64,000 nt of DNA from Gnetum montanum. Its lineage: Eukaryota > Streptophyta > Gnetopsida > Gnetales > Gnetaceae. The stretch lies in the NCBI GenBank assembly GCA_015680685.1, contig MNCI01003851.1, forward strand, positions 92,403-156,402, written 5' to 3'. The position numbers and the translations under genes are program-made. Of the stretch, positions 1-12,177 are shown in pieces. Positions within the stretch are counted from its first letter, which is position 1, and each line of letters starts with the position of its first letter. The notes below the pieces were generated by a model, which made no database searches, was not told the DNA's origin, and saw only the letters and a program-made list of their open reading frames with translations.

Positions 1-109
1 GCTAAATAGAACATAGGATATCACTCACATCGTTGGGAGCCTAAATGAACATTTGGGTTAATTAAAAGAAAAATTATATAACAGTAAATTAGCACACTGA
101 TAAATAACA

Positions 110-2433
110 ATGTCTTCTTCTAACAAAAGCAATTCACCGCCTAGGGATAATACACAAAATAGTTGGCAATCAAAAACACATAGTCTAAATCCGCCAGTTC
201 CTTAGCAATATAGGGTGGAATATACTCATCTCGATGAGTATATTCCCAAATTTACTTTTATCTTCCATCAAGATGAATAGATGCGCTGGAGAGACTTGCA
301 TGGTAACATAGTGTTACCTCCGAATCGTGTAGTCCCCAACATGCTCCTCCATGCTTTAGCATAGATCGGCATGACTCAACTCTATGCTAAATATGTTATG
401 GGTGATTTTGACATGAGGGATTACCATCCCAAAGCTTTACAACGTATGAGGAACTCAAGGAAGGAGAGCCAACCTACACTGTTGAAGGGCAAAGAGGTCC
501 CGCATGTCCTAAATGAAACTAGAGATGGTGAACCACTTATAACGGGTTCACTATCAAAAGATGTTCCCCCTCCTAACGATAGTGAGAAGGTGGGGTATCA
601 GAACCTATGCTCAATGATACATAACCCTAGTTCTGTTCCTCGTGAACACCAGCTGTTCACTGAGGGAACAAAAGCACACAACAAGGATGGGCACTTAGAT
701 CATCATCACGATCAGAGCCGAAGCCATAGAAGAGAAGGTAGGAAACATCGTCATGGCGATGGTTCTCCTTCTTCTTCGCCTTCATCACATCACTCACCCT
801 CTCCTTCCACCTCTAGGCACAATCATAAAAGACATACTGAAGAGGATAAAAGTAAGAAAAATGAGAGACCTCGATGAGAGAGTCGAGAGAGAGGACAAGG
901 GCATGAATGAAGTGAAAGTAGGGAACAACGAAGACATCACAGGTGTCATGAAAGAGATGATCATGACAAACCCGTACTTGCCATCCAAAGTATGCTTGAT
1001 ATAACAGAGGCTGTTAGGATACCAACAAGACATTTAAAAGATAGTTAGATCAAGTGCTTAGACATGAAAAATATCCCACGCTTTGAAGGGGGATACAACT
1101 TAGATCCGCAACATCATTTACAGGAATTCCACGATGCCTGTACCTTGCAGAACATAGAAACCGAGTGGCAAAAACTACAGAACATAGACACCGAGTGGCA
1201 AAAACTAAAGTTGTTTTCTAGGAAACTCATTAAAAAATTAGAGAGTTGGTACCGGTCCTTAGAACTGGAGATCATTAGGAGGTGGAGTACGATGTTAGAA
1301 CTCTTCAACGATAAGTATCAGACATACTCCAAAGTGTCCAATTTGCATAAGCAGATCCAAGGATGGAAGCAAGGTATTCATGAACCCTTGGATGCTATCA
1401 TGGCCCAATACTATGCATTGTTACATTGTTTCCCAGGCCATGGTTATGCTCAGCGGGATCAACTCCACCACATCATAGATGGGCTAAGGCATGAGACTAG
1501 AAGAACCCTTGGGACTTATGCCCAAGGCAGATTAGCAAAACTTGGAGCCCAAGAGATTCATTGATTGTTGGAACAAGTAGCAAAAGAAGAAGATGAGCTA
1601 TGAAAAAGGGAAAGTATAGAAGAATACAATTGTGATCCCTCTCTTCAAAAGAAGGAAGTGAAATTTTGTGATGAAGAGGATGAGTCACCACTCAAAGAGT
1701 TGGTGAATAGAAAAACCTTGCCGATTCAAAAGCTAACAACAGAAGTATCAGCTAAGGTGGATCAATTGTGGGATTCCTTAGAATCTAGACTTGAGACTGT
1801 CTTGAAAATTGTAGAGGAGTCTAAGGAGGAATGAAGTAGTGACAAAGGTAAGACAAAGCAGAGAGATTTAGGCCTTGCACATAATAAGGGTAAGGGAAAA
1901 ATTACCATCTCTGATGAGGTTGTGGGATCAAACATAGACGATGATGGTGGATGCGAGATTTGCTACTATGACCATCCTAAGGGATGTTGTCCAATCATCT
2001 CACATCTACAAGAGTCTGGGGTGTATGCACTTAACCCAAGACTCAAAAAATGGTAGACACCCCGTAGGTTACCTTATCCCCAAGGTAACCCAAGACAGTT
2101 CCACCAACCCTTAACATATTATCCAAGTGGAACTCCACCACAAGCCATCGGACAACATTAGCAGTGGCAATACCCACAGTTATGGGGGATGCCACCGCCG
2201 AAACAACAATCCCCTTACCGGCAGTCAATCCCTCCAAGTGACCCTATGGGTTACACAACCCCACAACATCACTACCCAATTCAGGAATATTACCAGACTT
2301 CCCCTCCAGGAAGGGACACTCCACATGTATACCATCCTCCAAATCCATCCACACCTCTCATGCCGGTAACTCCACCACCAACCGCTCCAACAACGCCAAT
2401 GGTATTCCCACTCAACCGCAACAACCTAATTTC
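110..2433 (+). pseudogene. gag: Ty3 gag (element 1), nonsense-interrupted
   Basis: The start codon at 110 opens a frame that stays in register to about 2433 but has several stops (for example near 200, 280, 363, 875, 1562 and 1832). It encodes the capsid/nucleocapsid precursor of the element. Recognisable pieces are a segment with YTHLDEYIPKFTF near 225-260, a retrotransposon-gag capsid region at about 1064-1564, and a segment GCEICYYDHPKGCCP near 1950-1990 shared with element 2. The C-terminal part is Pro/Gln/Thr rich. Residues 100-160 of the 371-877 piece are His/Arg/Ser rich. An internal duplication, QNIETEWQKL then QNIDTEWQKL, lies at 1147-1209. Not functional as it stands. Confidence 0.85.
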
Positions 2434-2995
2434 ATGAGGGTTTCCAATCCTCAATTCTCAGTTGGCCCTAATAGTTTTACACCGAAAAAACCTTTATTCA
2501 GAGCCAACAATCCAACTAAGCCCTCACCCTTACAAGTGATTGAACATCAAAACACTATCGTACCAAATAAGGGTTTGGGAACCCCTTCAAACAAAAAGAC
2601 ACACCCAATGCACATGGTTATGTTAACACATACCATAGCCAACTGGATCAACGTAGGCCACCTTCCCAAGAAATTATCTGATCCTGGAAGCCCCTTAATC
2701 TACCTTCAGGTCACTAGAAATGAACCATATAAGGCTCTTCTTGACTCAGGTTTCGGAGTCAACTTAATCTCAAAATAATTGTATAAATCCTGGATCCTGC
2801 CTCCACTCAAGAAGAGAAATATTTTCTTAGAGCTGGCTGACCAGTCCATCACTATTCCTTTGGGACAAGTTGAGGATATTGTTACGACCATGGGTGGTTG
2901 GCCATACCCAGCTAATTTCCTGGTGATCCAAATAAATAATGACAAGGGGGATTTTCCCAATAATAATGGGAAGGGCATCGCTGAGCACAATTGAT
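2434..2995 (+). pseudogene. Ty3 aspartic protease region (element 1)
   Basis: This stretch lies in a frame different from the gag before it and the RT after it, so one frameshift is needed on each side (near 2437 and near 2940-2960). The retroviral-type protease active site is visible as LLDSGFGVNLIS at about 2733-2770, containing the catalytic D-S-G. It is followed by a stop at 2776. Downstream, LELADQSITIPLGQVEDI matches the same place in element 2. The enzyme would process the gag-pol polyprotein. The frame excursion and stops make this copy dead. Confidence 0.85.
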
Positions 2996-3289
2996 GCACG
3001 CTTGGGAATCCACAATCTTTCCCTAGAAATATCCAAGAAAAATAGTTTTGGGAAGATTGAGAGGAAGAGAGTTCCATGCATCGCATATGGTGACACAGGG
3101 TGTCGTTGCGTGCAGAAATCATGGGTGATGCGAAGCTTAACATTGTCGGCATGCAATCGGTATGCACAAGATATTGACATACAAAAGTGCCTATATGCAG
3201 CAGCCACACAACAAGAAGACACCCAGTGGCTAATGGCTGATCCAGGGAGCAGCTCAATAACATGGATGGAACTAACTGAGGGGATAACT

Positions 3290-5098
3290 AGTGCTTACAT
3301 TGAAAGCACGGATATATTAGAGCAAGTCCATTTCCAACTTCTAGCCCTTAACTTCGAAAACATTAACTGGAGGAAGTTGGAGATTCCTAAGGAATTTAGA
3401 CAAGAGCTCCTAGACCTAAAACCATTTCCCACCAGTTTGGAATACATGACCCTTGAAAATGGAAAACCGGTAATTGTCAATGTAAAACTTGTCCCCAAGC
3501 AAAAGGAAAGCCTATTGAAGGTCATCAATATATGGTCAAAAGCCTTTACCTAGTCATATCTCGAGATAACTGAAATAGATGCTAGGATATGCCAGCATAG
3601 GATTTACATGAACCTCTCCATGAAGCCTCGCAAGCAACAGCAAAGGTGATTGAACCTGAAGTTAAAACAAATAGTGAAAGGGGAGATAGAGCAACTTCTC
3701 AAGGCTAGGTTCATTTACCCCATTACTGATAGTGAGTGGGTTAGTCCTCTTGTAATCGTACCAAAAAAAGGAGGCAAATGGAGGGTATGTATAGACTTTA
3801 GGCTATTGAATATGGCAACATTCAAAGATCACTTCCCATTGCCATTTGTTGACCAAGTCTTAGACACTATAGTAGGGCATCGCTATTACAGTTTTTTGGA
3901 TGGGTATAGTGGGTACAACAAAAAACGAACCGCACCAGAAGACCAAGCCAAAACAACATTCACCAGTTCTTGGGGAATGTTTGCATACAAAAAAATGCCT
4001 TTTGGCTTGTGCAATGCCCCTGCCACATTCCAATGATTAGTTCTAAGCATATTTCAACAACAAATAGGTAATAGAGTAGAAGTCTTTATGGATGACTTCT
4101 CCACTTATGGGATGAGCTTTGATCAAGCCCTCGACCGGTTAGAGCAAGTATTGAAACGATGTGTTGAAACCAACCTAAAGCTCAATTGGTAGAAGAGCCA
4201 TTTGATGGTTCAAGAGGGCATAGTACTGGGGCATAAAATTTCAAAATCAAGAATAGAGGTGGATCTAGAAAAATTTAGAGTCATCCAAGGGATTACCCAA
4301 CAACCAAAAACTGTCAAAGACATTCGGTCATTCCTTGGATACACTGGCTACTATAGGAGATTTATCAAGAACTTCTCCAAAATTACCAAGCCGTTGGTGG
4401 AATTAATGAAAAAAGATGCACCATTCGAATGGACTAGGGAATGTGAACGAGCATTCCAAACTCTCAAATAGAGGCTTGTAGAAACTCCCATTCTACAAGC
4501 CACTGACTAGTCCAAGCCATTCCATATCATGACCGACACATCTAATTACGCCTTAGGAGCCATACTAACACAATTAGATGAACAAAAATGACCTTATTAC
4601 ATCCACTGTGCCAGTAAGAGTATCACTGGTCCACAACTCAACTACACGACTATGGAAAAGGAATTAATGACTGTAGTGTTTGCACTGGACAAATTTAGGC
4701 ACTATGTATTGGGCTACAAAGTATACATCCATACAGATCATAGTGCAATTAGGTTCCTTATGAAGAAGCCAACGATTAGCCCACGTATCATATGTTGGTT
4801 GGTAATTCTTCAAGAGTTCGATTTAACAATTGTAGATCGCAAGGGCACCGAGAATATAGTCGTAGATCACCTATCTCAGTTGCGTTGGGACAGCAAAGAG
4901 GATGAATATGCTGTATCTGACCATTGTCCTGATGAAACCCTCTTTGTCGATGTAGTAAATGATCAACCCACAGAAATAAATTGGTATAGTAGCATTCTTA
5001 GTTATCTCATTTCCCAACAATCACCACAGGGGTTGGACTTTAGGAAGAAACAACAGTTTCTTCACAAAACCAAGTACTTCATTGAAATCAAGGTATAA
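3290..5098 (+). pseudogene. pol: Ty3 reverse transcriptase and RNase H (element 1)
   Basis: Reverse transcriptase signatures appear in order: PLVIVPKKGGKWRVCIDF at about 3741, FPLPFVDQVLD, YSFLDGYSGY, KMPFGLCNAPATFQ near 3992-4033, and the catalytic box F-M-D-D-F at 4085-4099. The connection region with VLGHKISKSRIEVD and FLGYTGYYRRFIKNFSKI follows at 4226-4385. RNase H motifs begin with the Asp in FHIMTDTSNYALGAIL near 4520 and continue to IHTDHSAIRFL near 4730. Stops (for example at 3551, 4034, 4190, 4469, 4508 and 4589) interrupt an otherwise constant frame. Function before decay was copying element RNA to DNA and removing RNA from the hybrid. Confidence 0.92.
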
Positions 5099-6190
5099 CT
5101 CTATAAATTCTGTCCTAATGGCTTGGTTTAATGGTGCATGCCTGATAAGGATTAATTGAAAGTTCTCTAGGATGTTCATGAGGGCCCCTGTGGGGGTCAC
5201 TATGCTGGGAGATGAACAGCTACCAAGGTCCTGCTTACAGGATATTATTGGCCAACACTATTTCAAGATGCCCATCATTTTACCCAATCCTATGAACGCT
5301 GCCAACATGATGGTGGAATGACTGCTAGAATGGAGGATCCGCAACAATGGATTCAACCTTTAGAACCCTTCGATATCTGGGGAATAGATTTTATGGGGCC
5401 TATTACACCAATGTCCAACGAAAAAGCATATACCATTGTTGCTATTGATTACTTAACCAAATGGGCTGAAGCAGCCACAACAATAGACTGCACATCATCC
5501 ATGGTTGCACGATTTGTACAACAACAAATCGTAAACAGGTTCGGTGTGCCACATGCACTCATCTCTGATAATGGAACACATTTTATGGGTGCAACCTTTC
5601 ACAAATTGATGCAACACTTAGGAATTGAGCATAAATTGACCACACCTTACCATCCCCAAGCTAATGGCCAAGCTGAGGTTACTAATCGGGAGATTACAAG
5701 AATATTAATGAGAACGATTAGCAAATTTAGGCGAGACTGGAGCACGAAACTAAACGATGCTCTCTGGGCGTACCGCTCTACTTGGAATCTCCCTACAGGC
5801 TATTCTCCCTATGAGTTAGTGTACGGGAAACTACCAAAGCTCCTAATACAGAACGAGCTCTATACACTATCCATGGCTTGCGACCTTCACCTGGACCTCG
5901 ACCTAGCACAAAAACAACAGTTGGCAACTCTGAACGTGCTAGACGAGAATAGATTGGTTGCACTATCATTAAATGAGTTGCACAAGGCACATAGTAAACA
6001 ATGTCATGACTTAAGAATTCAAAGGTTTAGGTACCAACCATGTGACAAGGTCCTTTACTTGAATCCAACGCACGTACCATAGCGTAAAAAATTTCAAACA
6101 TTATGGGAAGGATCCTATATTATTCATACAACCTTCCCCTCTAGAGCCATGATGATATACAAACCTGACAATAGCCATGATGATATTATT
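5099..6190 (+). pseudogene. Ty3 integrase (element 1)
   Basis: A zinc-binding N-terminal remnant (GGHYAG then H and C residues of an HHCC module) lies at about 5193-5310. The catalytic core follows with WGIDFMGPITP near 5380, IDYLTKWAEA near 5443, ISDNGTHF near 5560 and YHPQANGQAEVTNREI near 5647. These carry the D,D and E positions of the DDE integrase fold. The frame is open from 5318 to 6082, then a stop interrupts it, and related sequence continues to about 6190. The integrase would insert the cDNA copy into the chromosome. There is no sign of a C-terminal chromodomain, which fits a non-chromovirus lineage. Confidence 0.92.
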
Positions 6191-7430
6191 GGTTAATGTA
6201 CAACAAACAAAACCATTCTATGAACCCACAACAGCCAGTACAAATTACACCTCCACTAATGGACAACCTCGCTCTCTATTTCAGATCTCTCCCTTGCAAT
6301 TTAGTCATGGGGGAGATGGCCACCTATGTTNTTATTGATTGCTAATGTTTTGTTTTTACCTTTAAGTTATGATGTTGATACTAAGGTATGTTTCTTTTGA
6401 TATGGCAGGCAATGAGTCCACTTCATCCATTCATCCACAAGTTCTATGATCTCTCTTGGCTTGGAAATGTACAGTTCCTTTTTAAAAATAATAACTTTAA
6501 CGAATCAGTGACTAGGCATTTCTCAAACTAAGGAAGGACTCAAGGATTGAAAATGGTGTGACTTCAAGGGAACTTGATGCATTTGTGTTGGCCGTTCTCT
6601 TGGGTGCTTGGATGTTTTCTTCATGAGTTTTCTTACTGTTCTGATGTCACCCAATTATTGGGAAGCTGAGTCAATAAAAATAAGAAGTCTTTGCATGGTG
6701 TGGTTCTCACGCATAAAAACACAAAACACAAAACACAAAAAAAAAAAAGAGAAAAGTCAGAATTCAAAGCACACCCCTTAGAAAAAATAATTCCTTGGGC
6801 TACAAGCACTGGTTATGGAACTCAAATTAAAAGTGTTCCTTCTAACTAAGGCCCTTCTCGCTTCCCATTCACTCCTTTTTGTTTCATCGGAATGGTGGTG
6901 GCTCTTGGAAGAAGGCATTCATGTTACTCAAGTTTATGGATTAGCCAAATGCATTAATGCAAAGTCACTGGAAGTGGTTTGTTTGAGGCCAGACTTGGAA
7001 TGAGATTTACCAAGTCCCATTAATCATGAAACACACAAGGGACTATACACCACCTTGTTCTTGGGATTCCATTCCATTCTCTTCTCTCCACCCTTCTCTC
7101 CATTGTTCACCTCATTGTTGGTTGTATCATTAGTGTATATTTTGGTTGACGCATTATTTCTATTTTGGTAAATTCTTGTGGTTAAGACTTTAACTCTTGT
7201 TCCAAATGACATTCCTAGAGCCTACAAAATTTTTGAATGTGGGTTTGTTAGGGCATTAAGGGCATGAGCCTGCTTTGGGGAGGACCCACTAACATTCTTA
7301 TTTGGTGCATCAGTTAAATTCTTTTCCCTAACATTTTTGCAATCTATTTTATTTTTTTCATTTCCATCTTGGCATCCATTTCATTGATGTCATAGTTGTT
7401 CCTTTTTATCCATTTCATAGTTGTTCATTA
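6191..7430 (+). other. 3' non-coding part of Ty3 element 1
   Basis: No credible gene. The stretch around 6255-6330, including GGGGGAGATGGCCACCTA, is conserved in the same place after pol in element 2 (reverse complement near 20090-20155). So are the motif GCATGGTGTGGTTCTCA near 6695 and GGGGAGGACCCACT near 7278. It therefore belongs to the element and not to a host gene. An A-rich run lies at 6721-6760. One n is at 6331. The end that should hold the polypurine tract and the first part of the 3' LTR appears deleted. Confidence 0.7.
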
Positions 7431-8074
7431 TTGATCACTCCAGAAATAGAATATTTTCCATGTGCCCGTAGTAGGAGTCCTAAAGTGAACGGATCTTTAT
7501 TCAAGCAAACATTGTACCTGAACACAAGTTTGTGTACGGTAATAAAGATGAGCTTTCTAGATAAACCTTGCAGTGCATGGAATAGGCTAATTAGGATTTT
7601 CTTTATTGTTATTTATTATCTGTTATTTACTGCTTTCTTTCTCAACCCTTTCCTCCTAGTTAAGTGACTCAGTACGACCAGTTCGAGCACGTGCATTACG
7701 CGTGGTGATCCCAACAACAATTAGTGTTTGATAGCAATGGTTGCATCGGTTCAGGGTGTGTACAGTAAGTGGGAATGGATGTTGACTCTAGGTTAATTTA
7801 GACTTAGTTCATTAGTTAGAGTTAGCAATTAGTCTCTCTACCCTTCACCTTGTTAGCATAGGAGACATAAAACATAAAAAGCTATAAAAATCATATACCT
7901 CAGACTTACTTAACCATACACCATGACAACTACAAGTAAGTCGAGGAAGATAACGAATGATTAACCCTAAGTGTTTCATGAGGCATGTAGGCACTTAGTC
8001 TGTAGAGTTCGATTGGATCGTGCGTGTTACGCTCATATTCGTATGGTTGTGTAGGGGTACCTCGTCACTCATCA
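7431..8074 (+). repeat. Truncated 3' LTR of Ty3 element 1
   Basis: From about 7445 this follows the inner part of the element-2 LTR read on the minus strand. It finishes with the family end GTAGGGGTACCTCGTCACTC then ATCA at 8074. The U3 start (TGATGA...) and TATA region seen in other copies are missing, so the LTR is truncated at its 5' side. Confidence 0.75.
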
Positions 8075-8790
8075 GTATGGTTAAGTGTAACTAAGGCGTA
8101 CAATTTTTGTAACTTTTATATTTTTTATTTAATTCACCTAAGTGTAGAAAAATAAAGTAATTAAAAGTATAATTAATCTAATAACTAATTAATTCCTTAA
8201 CTATTCTGAACATAAACATTTGTTCCCATCTGTCATACACATCCTAAATACATCGTAATGGTATTGGGTGACCAAACATAAGCACTACTGGGATTACTAA
8301 GCATTAATATATGCTTGAGATGGTTGTACTTATGTACATTAATTATTCATATTTAATTAATTACTTAAATGCATGAAAGTAAATTACATCAATAATAAAT
8401 ACATTAATGTAAATATTATGCTAAGTCCAAGTGCTGCAAGGTTTATGAAGAAAGCTCATCTTTATTATCATTCACACTAAAGTATCTAGGTACATCAATG
8501 CTTGGATAAAGATCTATACACTTCTCACTCCTATTGTAGGCACTTGGAAAATATTCTAACTCTCAAATAAGCAAACTACAAGAGTTTAGCTAAGCTATGA
8601 ATGAATGAATGCCATAAATGTGATGGGTATGTGCATTTATATAGGCAAGACTAGACACTCCATCAACGTGTATGCATAGACATAGAAAATCATGCATTGA
8701 CCAGTATGCATCGACAAGATCATGTCAATGCATACATTTCAACAAGATCATATTGATGTAGTAAAATTACGACAACTTATCATTTATAAT
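8075..8790 (-). repeat. Ty3 LTR fragment in opposite orientation (head-to-head junction)
   Basis: From 8075 the + strand follows bases from about 17284 onward of the element-2 LTR. Landmarks are GGTTAAGTGTAACTAAGG, then AATATTCTAACTCTCAAATA near 8550. The first about 165 bp of the LTR are absent. Its end is blurred near 8700-8790. The family is the same as the LTR just left of it but the orientation is opposite. Confidence 0.65.
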
Positions 8791-8889
8791 ATCAATAAGT
8801 CAACAATAACAAGTGTTATGTTGGGTAGGATTATTTATCATCACTTGTTCACATGAATTAACTTCTTCATTATCCATTTTGTGAGGAAT

Positions 8890-9984
8890 ATTGAGAACCA
8901 TAATTGGAGATTTTTCATTTTATTGATTTTGAGAATTATCTTTGTAGAAGGCTAAAAATTGAGGACAAGTTTTCTCAGAATGTTGCTTAGTATTATGAAG
9001 GTGATGATAATAATTATTAATTAATCTATCTAATTTTTCAATTTCTATAGGTATTTCATTCTTATTTTATTTTAGTTTCACTACTTCATTTGAAGGTTTT
9101 TAAAATAAAGTTAATATTTGAGTTATTTTATTTTTTTGATTTTTCATTTAATTAGTAAATCAATTATGGTTAGACATTTCATTAGGATTTATGATGGATT
9201 AAATTAAATATTTTGATTAATTTTCATTTAAACTAGTATTTGATGATAAAAATAAATAAGAAATTAGATTATAAAAATAGTTATTTATAGATTGAGATGT
9301 TTGCAAGGAAATAGGGGTTTGAAACATAACATTATTCAATGGCAAGATTTGTGCTGGGAATGGACTAGATTGCATAGGATTGCTAATACTAATTATGCCA
9401 AATTGAGTTTGAAGGCTATTTATTAAGGTAATCTACTCTAATTCAAGAACTTTAGTCATTTCTTCTTACCATTCTATGATGTTATGATTAGATTTGATGG
9501 CATAGGTAAAGAATTAATCAATGGTGGAAAGATAAAAGTTAAGGATACCATCAGGTTGAGGATGTATTTCATTTGGCATATCAGCTAATTAATGAAGAAA
9601 TCTTAAATTATAGTAACAAACATTTTTCCTAGGTAGTTTTCTTAGACTTGTGAAGTAGCTTAAAGCTAACTTATGAAATTGAAGCAAGAACTTATTTTTA
9701 AAGTCTATCCATGAATTAATAGAAGTATTCGGGAGCATTAGAAATCATTGTATGGCTTTACTTCTAAAAGTAGTTACAAAGACTCTACATGCTACATCAT
9801 TTTGAGTGATATTATAAATGCCTAACATAGTTTTAAAGCATTCTACATATTGGTGTACATAACTAGTATAAGATTTAGCATTAAAGAACAAATTAACATT
9901 TTTTACGAGTTTAGGGATGTTATGATAGTTTATGAAGTTGAAGGGATTACTAATTAGAGAAGCTAGGGATGGATTGGTCGTCAT
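8890..9984 (-). pseudogene. gag: gag remnant of a second Ty3 family (family B)
   Basis: The start codon at 9984 opens a 79-codon frame (MTTNPSLASLISNPFNFINY...) that continues after a stop at 9745 as retrotransposon-gag sequence. WFLMLPNTSINSWIDFKNKF and LADMPNEIHPQPDGILNFYL are visible between 9745 and 9540, then a low-complexity tail. A degenerate zinc-knuckle-like motif with HNTKQHSEKTCPQF lies near 8950-9000. The order on the minus strand is LTR (10424-11210), about 440 bp leader, then gag, as expected for a 5' end. Protease and pol are absent; the Ty3 LTR fragment at 8075-8790 lies where they would begin. Not functional. Confidence 0.75.
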
Positions 9985-10423
9985 CTTAGTTCAAATTCTC
10001 CTTGAGATAAAGGCTAAAAAATATGAAGTTAATGTTCTTTATTAACTAAAATGATGAGTAGTAGGTTTATTTGGATTAGAAATAAGAGATCTCCTAAGAA
10101 ATGAACTATGAGAACTTTCTTTGCTTACAAAATGAATAGACCAAGAAATGTAAATGCTAATAAACTTTAAAGTTACAATTTATGTAAAATAAAAGCAAAT
10201 GTGAAAATAGCTTATATTTTGAAAACTAAAATGATAATATATTTAAAAGATAGAATATTAGATTTAGACTTTTAGAAATGTACGCTTGTAATAAAACAAT
10301 GTAATTAAAACAAACCACCTTACTAAAGTTAAAACTAAGGTAATGACCACCAAATAGAATAGAAAACAAAAATAAAAATAAAAACATAAGAAGGGATCCT
10401 CCTTCTTGCACTAGAAAAAGAGG

Positions 10424-11210
10424 TGTTGATGACTAAAATTTGACAACAAGAAATACCCTTTGAAAACTCATTTTAATAGACTATCACTTAAGGTATCTTC
10501 CACATGGGCATAAAAACCTAGGAATAGCCTCAACCAGTGAGGGCAATGTGATGTCTAACTTTCCACATGAGATTAATTTAAATTAAAAATAATATTCTTA
10601 ATGAATGATTAATTCAAGAGGGTTATTGTTAGATTTCATTAATGTTTTCAAAATGGCATAAAAAAAGATTGATCTTATTGGCAAGCATAATATTGGCAAA
10701 CTTAAACATTATGAATTTGTTTTGATTAATATGTAAAAGTAAACATTTAATAGATATGAACAAAAAAAAATTGGAATGTGATGTAAATAGAATTGTATGA
10801 TAAGAAACTTTAGTATTAGGCAACAAATAAAATATATCAAACTAGTAAATAATAGAATGATAATGTAAATAATAGAAAAGCATGATTTCTCATAAAAGTT
10901 TTGTAACAACTAATGATAGTCTTTAGAAACAACCTTCAAAACCACATACCCTAATAATAAAGAAAAATACAAATCAAGTCAGGACTATTTAGCCTTAAAT
11001 AGAGCTTTGTATGTTATCCCAAGATGAACTACTACTTGTACAAGCTTACCTACATGTACTTTCAACTTGTAAAATTTTGCCAATAAATTTTTGTGCTAGG
11101 ATTGTTGCATTGAAAGTAAAACATTGAAAAACTCCTTGTTGAGATATAACTTATAATTTATATTTTCCTCCTCAACTTGGAGGGACCTAAACTAGTCAAG
11201 ATAATCTAGA
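10424..11210 (-). repeat. LTR of Ty3 family B, copy 1
   Basis: About 780 bp closely matching 53789-54547. Both begin TGTTGATG on the + strand and share ATGGCATAAAAAAAG, AAACTTTAGTATT and AAACAACCTTCAAAAC. It lies just upstream (minus sense) of the family B gag, so it is most likely that element's 5' LTR. The outer boundary is uncertain because the two copies diverge after about 11210. I could not identify a standard primer-binding site next to it. Confidence 0.65.
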
Positions 11211-11836
11211 AAAGGGAAAAGCGTATGGGGAGAGAAGACTTTAGTATCTTGAGGATAATCTAATAACTTTGAGCTACATGCATTATTCCATTTAGATAGG
11301 AAAATTAAACAAGGTAGAGGGTTAAAAATAAAAAAAAATAAGACTTGATTAGCTTTGAGTTTCAAAGCTCTTGTAATGTTGTCTTCCCCTTGATCCACTT
11401 GGTTCCCACTAATGTGACCACTAATCCTTCTATTTCTTTCTCGATGTTCTTCCATTCACTTAGCTAGATTCCTCCAAATTATTTGATCCTCCTAAGCACT
11501 TAGGATTCTCCATCTCCTTAGCTTCTACTCCTACAATAAATGCTTTCTTAAAGGAAAATCTGATAGATCATATTAAGATTAGGTAATCAATAGTTCATCT
11601 TAAGATGTAATAGTCCATTAGAAAAATTTAGACATTAATAAGAAATAAACAATCATAAAATTAGAAAAACAAAACTCTCAAACTCTATTATGCTAGTCAT
11701 CATTTTCATGTAATGAAGCATTCAAAAGGTTAAATAATATAAAATAATGTATGCTAGTCATAAAATTACATTAGAAATTAAAATAATCATAAAATAAAAT
11801 TAAAAATTAAAAGAAAAGGTACAAGTGAGGGCATAG
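11211..11836. other. Unassigned AT-rich spacer
   Basis: No gene, repeat or structured element recognised. It may include the rest of the family B LTR. Confidence 0.5.
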
Positions 11837-11894
11837 TGATGAGACATGAAATTGCTCATATTGCTAGTAGTCGCGTTAAGGCACCCACGTTATA

Positions 11895-12003
11895 TCATGG
11901 GTCGCGATATCGCATATGCGATATATCATGGGCCACGATATCGTGTACGTGATATCACGTACGCGATATTGCGTCTTCCCTATGATATCGCATACGCGAT
12001 ATC
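11895..12003 (+). promoter_or_regulatory. Cluster of short palindromes in LTR U3
   Basis: A run of overlapping self-complementary words lies just upstream of the TATA box: CGCGATATCGCATATGCG, ACGATATCGTGTACGTGATA and CGCATACGCGATATCA. Related GATGTCG/ACGTGATGTC words occupy the same place in the element-2 LTRs (about 17885-17980). Likely U3 regulatory sequence or hairpins; the function is inference. Confidence 0.5.
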
Positions 12004-12021
12004 ACAGTCAGCCGCAATTTC

Positions 12022-12029
12022 TATAAATA
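12022..12029 (+). promoter_or_regulatory. TATA box of Ty3 solo LTR
   Basis: TATAAATA in the context CTATAAATAAGAGG. The same box is at 17853-17860 and 27091-27098 (minus strand) in the element-2 LTRs, at the equivalent position. Confidence 0.7.
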
Positions 12030-12177
12030 AGAGGCNGTGTGAGTACGACTTGGCTATGAGTGCCCACGGGTGTGTACGGCTAGTCAAGGAATCGGTTACT
12101 CATCGCGATTAGTCTCTCACCCTTAAACTCCTAGAAGCAGAACGAGTACGACATGATTATGAGCATTTAAGTGTGAC

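Larger units (their letters stand above)
1..8074 (+). mobile_element. Ty3/gypsy LTR retrotransposon, element 1 (degenerate, 5' end outside window)
   Basis: Order of parts is gag, protease, reverse transcriptase, RNase H, integrase, about 1.2 kb of non-coding sequence, then a truncated 3' LTR ending TCACTCATCA at 8074. Integrase lies after RNase H, which is the Ty3 order. Coding order, 3' non-coding motifs and LTR end all match element 2 (17119-27224, opposite strand). By comparison with element 2, the 5' LTR and primer site should lie just left of base 1. The coding part is interrupted by many in-frame stops and two frame changes, so it is not autonomous. The integrase style and the tRNA-Asp-like primer site of its relative suggest an Athila/Tat-type rather than chromovirus lineage; that assignment is inference. 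Confidence 0.93.

Noticed and set aside
2706-3263. 185-codon minus-strand frame opposite the protease/RT of element 1
   Set aside because: Antisense shadow of the retrotransposon polyprotein.
11846-12112. 88-codon plus-strand frame with repeated RDIAYAI-like peptides
   Set aside because: It lies wholly inside the solo LTR; the repeats come from the palindromic U3 words.
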